DNA of 64,000 nt from positions 35,254,501-35,318,500 of the forward strand of contig OY978526.1 of the NCBI GenBank assembly GCA_963854835.1. The letters run 5' to 3'. The position numbers and the translations under genes are program-made. The notes under the pieces are model-generated. The model saw only the letters and a list, made by a program, of their open reading frames with translations, did not search any database and was not told the origin of the DNA. This stretch comes from Megamerina dolium (lineage: Eukaryota > Arthropoda > Insecta > Diptera > Megamerinidae). Positions 23,356 through 33,499 of this stretch are shown here, one piece after another (the stretch's first letter is position 1; each line of letters starts with the position of its first letter).

Positions 23356-24060
23356 CCCTGCAAAAAATGCGACTGGTCCGGGATGTATGCGAGATCAGTC
23401 GCAAAGGGATATGCGACTAATCGCACTTTTGATCTCTTTATATGGCGTGAACTCTTCCCTTTTGTTCGATCATGTCCTATGAAGAGACCAATTGTACCCT
23501 TTTATACCCGAACGGGTATAAATGTAGATTAGTACGGTTGGAAATTTTCATTTAATGCATTATAATTCTTAATTATTTTTAATTCTTAATTATATTTTCT
23601 TTTCAATTATTTGACAATTTACCCATTTTTGCTCTTCGAAACAAAATAATTTCTTTTCATTAATTGTATTATAATTCTCATATAAAAAAAAAAATGTATT
23701 TTATTTTTTTTTTTTGGTTTAAAAAACAAAAAAGATTTTTTATTTTTTTTTTTTATTTTCATTCATTGCATTATAATTTCCGATTCATATATTTCAAATT
23801 TGAATGTACAAATACAATTTACATATTATATTTTCTCTTCTCGGATACGAACCTGGGTACCCACAACACCATGTGTTTTGCTATCGTATATCCTATCTCC
23901 GTCGCTCTACCAGCTACGCTAACCTGCAACATATCATTGTTAACTTAAAAGCGAATAACTTGAAATAACTTGAAATATGTGAATTCATTTAAAAATTCAT
24001 CCCGAAAAGATTAATCCCGAACTACTCTCTTTAAGGATTAGTCGTAAATTTTTTGCAGGG
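23356..24060. mobile_element. TIR element, 705 bp, with internal tRNA-like module
   Basis: CCCTGCAAAAAAT begins at 23,356 and ATTTTTTGCAGGG ends at 24,060, a 13-bp perfect inverted repeat; beyond it both ends carry a related CGACTGGTCC/CGACTAATCC word. No transposase frame is present, and no clear target duplication could be assigned. The interior holds a 10-bp-arm palindrome (TTTATACCCG, AA, CGGGTATAAA) at 23,501-23,522 and a minus-strand tRNA-like segment. The superfamily is not assigned. Confidence 0.6.
23841..23924 (-). other. tRNA-like / pol III promoter-like module
   Basis: On the minus strand TAGCTGGTAGAGCG (A box; plus 23,903-23,916) is followed about 50 bases later by GGTTCGTATCC (B box; plus 23,843-23,853). 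The arms between do not fold into a standard anticodon arm, and an acceptor stem is not evident. It is therefore a tRNA-derived remnant, not a tRNA gene. Confidence 0.5.
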
Positions 24061-24536
24061 AAACATTTAACGTTTTTAACTACAAGACTTTATCAAATGC
24101 TTATAGAAAACGAATGCTTTGAAGCTGTTGTGAAATACTGAAAAATTCAATATATAGAATCAGAACCGATTTTAATTAGTGAATACCTGTTGGAAGGGTT
24201 ATTGAATTGTTCACCGTAAGATGTCGCTTCAATGCTATGGTCTATTGATCACATACTACATCAATAAAATATTTTTAAATGAAAACATCATTAACGCATC
24301 CATAATCATCTCCAACAATTTTCCTATATCCTACGTTTTTCTTACAATTGCAGCAATGTGCTACTGTCTGAGTAAGAAAACGTGTAATGGTCGTTTTTCC
24401 AACCATTTAATCCAACGCGAAGTAATAAGTATATCATAGTTATTCAATTTGTTTTTAATATCGCCGAAATATACATATATAACTGTAGGTCAGAGTATTA
24501 AAAGATTGCATTGAATTTAATTGAGTTGTTAATGTC

Positions 24537-25748
24537 AGGTGTAGTAAAAACAAATCCATTATTTTTCCAATAGATGGCTTTAGTAATCTGTATCTCGCGT
24601 TGTATAAGTGCGATCGAGTTACGCTAGATGACCTTAGAAAGATAGGATTTCGTACTAAATAAACTTTTCAGGCAGTTTTGTGATTGCTTGACTCAGTATT
24701 GTTTGAGCACGTGTCAAAAATGGACACCAATAAAGAGAAAATTTGCAATATTTTACAGTTTTTCTTCAATAAAGACGAAAACGCAAGCCAGATGGCTGAA
24801 AATGTGAATAGTGTTTGTGGTCCTGATACCTTAACAGTCCTTTATGTGCAATTTTGGTTTCGTCGATTACGTTCCGGTAATTTTGATGTCAAAGATGCAC
24901 CACGCTCTGGAAGACCAATTGTCGAAAATATCGATAGAATAATGGAAATCGTCAAATCTGACCGTCATGTAAGCACTGCCCAGGAGCTAAACATTACACA
25001 AAAACCATTTGGAACCATTTAAATATGGCTGGATACAAAAAGAAGCTCGATGTATGGATGCCACACGAGTTAACGGAAAAAAACCTCATGGACCGAATTT
25101 CCATATGAGAATCGCTGCAACAAAATCGATCCATTTCTAAAGCAGATGGTTACTGGTGATGAAAAGTGGGTCACCTACGACAACATCAAGCGAAAACGAT
25201 CGTGGTAGAATCCCGGTGAGCCGGCGCAAACGGTGGCCAAGCCAGGATTAACGGTCAGAAAGGTTTTGCTATGTGTTTAGTGGGATTGGCAAGGAATCAC
25301 GTACTATGAGCTGCTCCTCTATGGCCAAACTCTTATTTCGGATGTTTACTGTCAACAATTGGACCGTCTGAAGGAAGCAATTGCCCAGAAGCGGCCAGCT
25401 TTGACCAATAGGAGAGGAATTGTGTTCCATCTGTACAACGCCAGGCCACACACAACGATAGTGACTCGCCAGAAGCTCCGGGAGCTTGGTTGGGAGGTTC
25501 TTATGCATCCACCTTATAGTCCCGACCTGGCACCAAGTGATTACTAGAAGCTAGTGAAAATCGACTGTCCCAGTTTTTTGCCAATAGGGACGAGGGTTTC
25601 TATGAGAGTGGCATTATAAAATTACCATCAAAATGGCAACAAGTTATCGAACAAAACGGTACATATTTGACCTAAATCGGATCATTCTAACTATGCTAAA
25701 TAAAACCTTAAATTTAATGCAGAAATAATGGATTTCTAGACCTTATAT
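24537..25748 (+). mobile_element. Mariner DNA transposon, defective
   Basis: The left end (AGGTGTAG..., AAATCCATTATTT at about 24,552) and the right end (AATAATGGATTT at about 25,725, reverse complement of the same word) form imperfect terminal inverted repeats around a broken transposase gene. Length is close to the usual 1.2-1.3 kb of mariners. Exact ends and the TA duplication could not be fixed by eye. Confidence 0.85.
24720..25675 (+). pseudogene. Mariner transposase pseudogene
   Basis: The first open part (ATG at 24,720) encodes an N-terminal helix-turn-helix region (ICNILQFFFNKDENASQMAE, then YVQFWFRRLRSGNFDVKDAP). After a frameshift near 25,020 the catalytic region is recognisable: MVTGDEKWVTYD (first Asp), an in-frame stop after KRKRSW, and LLLYGQTL. 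The second catalytic Asp of the usual QDNARPH motif is replaced by Tyr (LYNARPH). The block ends with YSPDLAPSDY (third Asp of the D,D34D triad), then a stop. Multiple breaks and the lost catalytic Asp mean it is dead. It was a DDD/E transposase that moved its element by cut-and-paste into TA sites. Confidence 0.93.
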
Positions 25749-27541
25749 AATTAAAATGAGTTACCCTAAAGCACTCCGACCTTGTGTTGTATTTTGTGAT
25801 GAAAAAGAATTCAACACTAAAGACAATAACTTTTTATTGAAAAGCAAAAGGCAGTCTTATGGAATTAAGAATGAACGAATGAATGACTCCAAAATTATGA
25901 TGTCACTTGAAGTCAATTGAATTGACTGAAATGAATTCAGACTGCATTTTGCTACTGTAGCACCAAATATGTAATTCAATAATAATTAATTTGCGGTTTA
26001 TATCCTTAACTGAATACATTCTTTTACAGCTCTGGTACCCATCAACCTTATTATACATATATGCCTACATACATACAACTATGTAGGTTTATATGTGGAA
26101 AACCAAAAAATTGAACCAAATGTGCGCATAGATGTGTGTGTGAGCGTGAAGACGGCATAATAAAATGTCAATATGGTGCGGCAACGGTTGCGGTGACAAT
26201 GGTTTTTATGTCTGCAATATTTTTTATTGAGTGTATTTATATTATTTTAAAATTAATTACATGCCACATAGCAAAAACAATAAAAGCTACAAAAAAGAAT
26301 TATTATACATATTATAATAATGATAATTATATAATAATATAAGCATGTGTGTCATTCATTATTGTCGTAGTTGCTTTTGTTGTTTGTATTATATTTGCTA
26401 TAGCTGTGCAGCATATACGTGTTCATATACATACCTTCATAGTATATGTACGTGATTTTTAATATAATAATAAATTACAAGTATGTCGCAAGTCAAAATT
26501 CATTGTGGCTGCGATATAAAGCAGCGAAACCTTTTGTGACATATTTAATATTCAATTTTTAATTCAAATTTAAGAACAATAAAATTTAAAAACTATTCAA
26601 CATATAGTAGACACATATGAGATCCTCTCGATGTTGTACGACATATTTACGAATGTACAACGCTATTACATATTAGTGTATTCGTTCGCATATTGCTCAC
26701 TTCATCTGATAAAATGTTTTTTAAATTATTTGCAATTGTGTGTTGACATACTTACTATAAGCATTAAAGTCATATAAATAAATAAATTCAAATTATATAA
26801 TTTAAAATTAAAATCAATAAAGTACAAAAGCATTGCATTGCCGTAAAATCCTTAAAGTACTTGAATCACGTCGTCATCGGCGTCATATGATGCTTATATC
26901 TTTAGTCCAGCATCGCTTGACTGCATGATATGATATCCGTGTGTGTGCGTGTGTGCTTGTTATGAGTGTGTGTATATGTACATGTGTGTCCATTCGACGA
27001 CAACGTCGTCTGCAACGCTATTCATATCATAAAATTTTTTATACCATGCAACCAACATATCTTAGCATTCGAAGAAAGTATTTGAAAATGCGTGGAATGC
27101 TGTGGTATGTCCTGCCTGCTTCTTCCTGTACATATCTGTGCACGTCTCTGTAGTATATAAGTAAGTCTGTGGCTACAAACGTATGTATTCGTATGTGCAT
27201 GTCTTCATTGTATTTACTGGCAGACATTTGCTGTAATACCAAAATGGGATTTAAGGATATAAAAATTATGATAGATTACCGCAGCATGGACCGCACGAAC
27301 CACATGGACTTGCTGCAATAAATACGAATATGATTTTCTTCTTCATCTTTTTTATTTATTTTTTTTTTGTTACATTTTGTTTGATATCTTCCCATTTAAT
27401 GTTTGTTTGTTTCGTCTTCGATCAAAATCTCTAAAATTGCAGACAATTTAAAGGGACGATGTAATGATGTAAAAATATGTACCTACTCGTTAGTATATAT
27501 ATTGATAAGGAGTTTTCACATTTTAAAGAATTTACTTTTGT
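25749..27541. other. AT-rich non-coding DNA
   Basis: No exon recognised. Open frames near 26.1-27.2 kb are short and repeat-driven (TG/TA-rich). Confidence 0.55.
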
Positions 27542-27552
27542 GTGAATAAATG

Positions 27553-30261
27553 TGGTGGTCTGGTGGTGTTTTCGCAAGGTAACGTGTCTAACTGCCTCAA
27601 CCGGGTGGGGCCAGCGCAATCCTTTTTGAACTCATCGCAAGTCAACTCACTGGCTGCCATGTAGTTTGATCTGAGCGCTATGTGATGATACCTTTATTTG
27701 TTTATGAGGGGTAGTCATATAGCTTGCTCTGCTTACTATGTGACGGCGCTTTCATTATTATTAATGGGGGACCTCCATGTGGCGACCACCGGGCAACGTC
27801 TTCCCGGCACCTGCTGGGAGGCGGCTGAAGTGAGTGGCGAAAATCTCCTCGGTTAGAGGTTGTGCGTTGGGTTTGGGACCCGCCACATAAAAAACCGCCC
27901 CAATGAAAAAAAAATATGCCTCGGATAAGGACTACCGCTTTTGTTGATGACCCCCGCAAACGAAAAAAGGACAATGATTTACGAATATGCACCTGGAATG
28001 TCCGGTCCCTATAAAGGGACCGGACATTCCAGGAAGAATGAGGCTGATCGACTTCGCAGCAGCACGAAACATGGTAATTGGTGGTACCAGATTCCAGCAT
28101 CTCGACATCCACAAAGCGACATGGCTGTCTCCAGATCAACATACAAGAAACCAAATTGATCATGTGGTGATTGACGGAAGGCATGCTTCCAGTGTGATGG
28201 ACGTGAAATCGATCCGTGGTGCCAACATCGACTCGGATCACTACCTTGTTGCAGCTAAGGTGCGCACACGCTTATGTGTCGCAAATAACAATAGAAGTCC
28301 CACACAGAGAAAGCTCGACGTCAGTAATCTGCGATCACCAGAGACAGCAGATGCATTTTCCACTCGACTATCGGATCTGCTTATGCAGAACACTCCCCAA
28401 CTTGATGATACATGCGCACGGTGGACACATATATCCCACTCCATGACAACTGCTGCCGAGGAGGTAATCGGTTACTACCGGCCTCTGAGGAATGAGTGGT
28501 ATGATCAGGAGTGTCGCGACGCTACCGCAGAGAAAGACGCCACCTACAGAAAAACCCTGCAAGCAGGCGCAACGCGAGCTGTTAAGGAGCGGTACAGAGA
28601 GAAAAGGAGTGCAGAGAGACGTCTTTTCAGGCGCAAGAAGAGGGAGTTGGAAAGACGCGAGTGTGAGGAGATAGAGATGTGTACCGACAAGAATGAGACT
28701 CGAAAATTCTTCGGAAATATCAAGCGCCTAAGTGGAGGTTTGAATCCCGGTGCCTCTTCTTGTCGTGATGGAAATGGAAATCTGGTTACAGATGTCCAGA
28801 GTGTACTGAGCCTATGGAGGGAACACTTCTCCACGTTACTGAATGGCGATGCTACGAACAATTCCGCCAGTGGAGGAGATTGCCCGATAACCCCAATTAC
28901 AGATGATGGTGTTGATGTTCCACCACCCGACTATGACGAGGTTGAAACGGCCATTTTAAGGCTGAAGAACAACAAAGCTGCAGGTGCTGATGGCCTGCCT
29001 GCCGAGTTGTTTAAGACCGGAAGCGATGAGCTGCTCACCCGCATGCACCAGCTCATAAGCATAATATGGTCGGATGAAAGCATGCCTGATGATTGGAGGC
29101 TCAGTGTTCTCTGTCCTGTACATAAAAAAGGAGACCCCACAATTTGCGCCAACTACCGTGGAATAAGTCTCTTGAGTATCGCATACAAGGTTCTATCGAG
29201 CGTACTGTGTGAAAGGTTGATGCCTATGCTCAGCAACCTGATTGGACCGTATCAGTGTGGCTTCAGACCTGGTAAATCCACCATCGACCAGATTTTCACA
29301 CTGCGCCAAATCTTGGAGAAGACCCAAGAAAAACAGATCGACACACACCACCTATTTGTTGATTATAAAGCCGCTTTCGACAGTCCGGTAAGGGATTACC
29401 TCTATACAACAATGTCTGAGTTCGGTATTCCTGCAAAGCTCATTCGACTTTGTAGAATGACACTGCATAACTCCTGTTGTGCAGTGAAAATTGGGAAGGA
29501 CCTCTCCGCACCGTTTAATACCGAACGGGGTTTCAGACGAGGGCAAGACGAAGTATCTAGTGTCAACAAACAAAGAGTCCCGGCGTCTTGGACAGTACGT
29601 CACTGTTGACAACTACGCTTTTGAAGTAGTAAGGGACTTTGTCTATCCTGGAACCAGCATTAACAGCAGTAATGACGTCAGCTTGGAGATCATGCGTAGG
29701 ATAACTCTTGCTAACAGGTGTTACTTTGGGCTGAGTAAGCAATTGAGAAGTCGAGCCCTCTCTCGAAGAACGAAAACTACACTCTACAAGTCTCTCATCA
29801 TGCCTGTCCTAACATATGGCGCTGAAGACTGGACAATTTCCACCTCGGATGAGCGAATGCTTGAAGTTTTCGAGAGAAAAGTACTTCGCAAGATCTTTGG
29901 ACATATTTGCGTTGGTGGCGAGTACCGAATAAGGTACAATCATGAGCTGTACGAGCTGTATGCCGATATTGACATAGTAAAGCGCATCAAAATCCAGCGG
30001 CTGCGCTGGCTAGGTCATGTCGAGCGAATGGAAGAACACGCTCCGGCTAAGAAGGTGTTATATTCGGAACCCGCTGGAGGACGACGCAGAAGAGGAAGAC
30101 CAAATCTCCGGTGGAAAGACCAAGTACTGGAGAACCTGACGGCGCTTGGAATTTCTAACTGGCGCCAGCTAGCGAAGAACAGAGATGGCTGGCGAAGCAT
30201 GTTATTTTAGGCCTAAATCGATATTCGGTTGTTATGGTAACATAAATATGTAAGTAAGTAA
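27553..30261 (+). mobile_element. RTE-type LINE, internally deleted copy
   Basis: The 11-bp duplication GTGAATAAATG at 27,542-27,552 and 30,262-30,272 delimits the insertion. The left end carries a GC-rich 5' UTR of about 360 bp; the right end is a TAAG/AAGT tandem tail (30,250-30,261), a known RTE-type 3' end. Compared with the copy at 33,500-36,575, two internal deletions remove most of the endonuclease and the reverse transcriptase catalytic core. Otherwise the copies are nearly identical, so the family moved recently. This copy has the more complete 5' UTR. Confidence 0.9.
27916..30210 (+). pseudogene. RTE-type endonuclease/reverse transcriptase, doubly deleted
   Basis: The frame starts as in the intact copy (MPRIRTTAFVDDPRKRKKD...ICTWNVRS), then meets a perfect 19-bp inverted repeat (27,992-28,010 with 28,015-28,033), after which the sequence resumes at MRLIDFAAARN. 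About 480 bp of endonuclease is lost. A second deletion joins NTERGFRR near 29,535 to GKTKYLVS, removing roughly 215 bp that include the YADD catalytic motif and shifting the frame. The C-terminal part (YGAEDW, RWLGHVERM, GRPNLRWKDQVLENL) is intact to the stop at 30,210. Non-functional by itself; it could only move in trans. Confidence 0.93.
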
Positions 30262-30272
30262 GTGAATAAATG

Positions 30273-30732
30273 AGTAAGCATGCAATAGACAAATTTACGT
30301 TACTACATATGTAAGATGATCTATTTTTAAGTATAAATACAATATTATTGCATAGCAATATAAATCATGCAATCGCATGGACTTTCTAATGACTATAAAT
30401 ACACTAGGTCGCAAGGGCTCTAAATTCCGTTAAGACTTCCATAACTATCTCAAATTAAAAATGTTTTCATTACTACATACTAATTGAATATATTGTAATT
30501 AGGAACTGACAAATTTCTGACGTGCTTATCAATTCAAAATGTCAATCGTAATTTCTTCCGGGATAACCTAATTTAGTGGTCATTCCTAATCAGATATTAC
30601 AATAAACGACCAAGCACAAAGTTTATTTTAAAAGCACATTTCCCCTATTTGACTTATTTCAAGAAAAAAAAGTGTTTTTCCAAATTTTCTTAAACGAAGT
30701 ACTTTGATGACGTTGGGTTTTTTATTTGCGTC
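30273..30732. other. AT-rich non-coding DNA
   Basis: Nothing recognised between the RTE copy and the RTE relic. Confidence 0.5.
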
Positions 30733-31020
30733 CTCCTGCGGGTTCCGAGTATAACACCTTTTTGGCTGCGGACGTGTTCCTCCAAGCGTTGGACATGACC
30801 TAGTCAGCGCAGCCACTGGACTTTAATATGCAAATAGGTCCAAAGATCGGACGAAGGAAAATTCCAAGCATCCTCTCATCCGAAAGAAAAAGTGTTCGAG
30901 CTTTAGCGCCGTATATAAAGACATACACGATGAGAGACATGAACAGTATTGTTTTCATTTTTCGAGATAGGGTTCTTTTTTGGTTCCTTCTCAATTGGTT
31001 ACATAACCCAACTCAGTGTT
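30733..31020 (-). pseudogene. Decayed RTE-type reverse transcriptase 3' relic
   Basis: Minus-strand sequence matches the C-terminal region of the RTE ORF in this window. GGGTTCCGAGTATAACACC matches GGGTTCCGAATATAACACC at 33,670. CATGACCTAGTCAGCGCAGCC and AATAGGTCCAAAGATC recur at 33.73 and 33.84 kb. Segments are missing and frames are broken. This is an older insertion than the two larger copies. Confidence 0.85.
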
Positions 31021-33030
31021 AGGTTCCCAAAATATACATATATGAGCCAAAAATATGTTACTTTTCCGCTTACGACCAATAGAGGATCAATAGAACAAAG
31101 ATTTATGTCCGTCGACTATTTCTCCGCGATGAGCTGAGGTTTCGTTTAAGGCAGCAAATTAAAGCAGAATTGAAGAGTTGCTAATTCAGCAGTAATATTG
31201 AATGAAAGTGAGTCAAGAGAGAGTCTAGTTATAACGTGACTTTGCTGCTCAGTTCGACTCCTCACATCACTAATGTCATAACAAACTATCCTCAATTTTA
31301 TTTTTGATCCGATAAAATTCACCATGGTAAGACATTTTTTGGTCATAATTCTGAGGTACATCGTACCTGGTCCAGCAATGATGGCTGGTTGGTTGCGATG
31401 ACTGATCCACAGATATTATCCTACTGTATCACCCAATTAGTTTAAAATGTTTAAAATGTCGACAGAGGATATACCTACTTGATCTACCCCATCAAATTAC
31501 TGCAGCGTAATAGGTTTTTCTGTCGGACAGGTTGTCAAGGAACTTCCTTCCTTCTAATTGCCAGTGCCGGACAATCTAAGTTTCCACAACTTCTACAGTA
31601 AGCCTTGAAAGGTGTTCGTAGTTTCTCAGCGCGACGTCCTATGCACCAGAATCTAGAAAGAACAGCTGTGAGCCTACCAGTATCGATGTGATGTGCGATA
31701 AGTTGATAGTTCTATGATATTTGAATTAATTGTTGTATGTTTCACTATTTACTTCTCTTGAAATTTGTCAATGGAGATATTTAATTACTCCATTTGTATT
31801 ACGTGGAATTATTACAAATCTGGTCGATTCTTACCCTGAGCTAACTACAAAGAGATATTGAAACAACAAAATTATTTACCAAAACATATACCTCACTTAA
31901 ACAAATATATGTTTTCTGGCTCCTCACGAAGTCCCTTCAGAAGCCATTTCATGGAAAATTGTTACTGGCAGAATAACTGCTAATCGCAGAGCTAATGGAA
32001 CGCGGTTCAAATGGAACTGGTTAGTCAAATTTTTCAATCGAATTTTACACACGTTAGTAGAATTTGTCTAATATGGATTTGTGTAATTTGCACTTTAGTT
32101 CCACATGAATGTGCAATGTAAGCTTTGCTATATTATGGTTCATGTCTTTGCTGACATTACTTAGAAATATGTTCAAATGTGAACAAAAGCTCTATAATGG
32201 TAATATTCTAACAGTGCTGCCACACCCAAAGTAATAAAAAATGACACACTGCAAATGTAATAAAAATATTGCAGCTATGACGAATAATGTTTTGAAAGTT
32301 AAAAAGTTTTGTTTTCCAAAGAAGGACGGAACAACATAAATAGGTACTGAGGAAGCATTGAACACTGCTGTTTTAGATTTAGCAGTCAATATGCTTGTCA
32401 TGTCACTGTTCTGCCTCTGTGAGGATTTAAATTGTTTCTCCTTCTTCGATTAAAGTGTGCCTCCGCACTTGGGAAGATAATATTTTATGTTTCCGAAAAG
32501 GAGATGACAATATATACATGTAGCACAAACAAGATTAAATTGAATTGTGAATCGCGTGTCAACAAGATATCAACCGAATGAAAAATATATTTTTTATAAC
32601 TTAATAAAAGTATTGTATGATATTTAGTTTTTAGAGGAATTATAGACGATGAACAAGAAGAATAAATAAATTAACACTTACATTATGTGAAAACAATGGA
32701 TCAATTAAATAAAATGTCATTAAGAGGACGGTTAGATAAGTGAGTGCATTTTAGAATATATATAAATAATATAAGTCTCCTATAATAATAATAATAATAT
32801 AATAATAATAAAGTAATCCATTTGGATAACACTGACAGACCCTCCTTCTTTAGTGTAAGTTGTCTTCTTTCAATGGTTGTCAAATACAAGCTAAATAAAG
32901 CTACTTGTTTAAAATTTGGCTGTAGTCTATTAAGAGATAGTAATAGAACGGAGCAGTATTGTGTTTAGAGCAGGGACCTAGCCAGTTATAAATTTTAAAA
33001 TAAGTCTTTTGAAAAAAATTATATTCGGAG
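31021..33030. other. Non-coding DNA, partly of unknown repeat origin
   Basis: Mostly AT-rich. The stretch 31,380-31,690 is clearly GC-richer than its neighbours and has no open frame, so it may be a decayed repeat, but no family was recognised. An ATA/TAA microsatellite lies at about 32,782-32,812. Confidence 0.45.
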
Positions 33031-33486
33031 TTTTTGTAAAAAAAAAACCGTTAATAAGTGAAAAATCCGTACTTTTACTTTTCAAGTTTAATAATAAAAG
33101 TTATTCTTGGCCAAATATTTGGGAAATAAAAGTCTTTGCCAAAAAAAAACAAACCGCTAATCCTATTTAAACAAATTTACCAGTGCAACTCCCTTTTAAA
33201 ACGCTTCCATATTATTGTAGTCTTAACCATGGTATAATAATAGGAGTCTTCTAGTACTTCAAGTTCTCAAAAATTATTACAAACTATCAAAGGTCCGTTC
33301 GCGTACTTTACTAGTAAAATTTCTCTATCAACACAAATCAAGAGCGTAATAAAAATCCTCTCTAAAAATGAGAAAAAGTAAAAAGTACTTGAACGAAAAA
33401 TTTGTAAGATTTACTAGTAATTCCCGAACTCCTTCAGTTCTGTCACTTGCCAGTAAGAACAGCTTTTTTTCTGTTACGAATTTTTA

Positions 33487-33499
33487 GTAGTAGATATAT
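33487..33499. repeat. Target-site duplication of the RTE copy, left
   Basis: GTAGTAGATATAT, repeated exactly at 36,576-36,588. Confidence 0.88.

Noticed and set aside
23841..23924. tRNA gene on the minus strand
   Set aside because: Promoter boxes only; no anticodon or acceptor stem, and it lies inside a TIR element.
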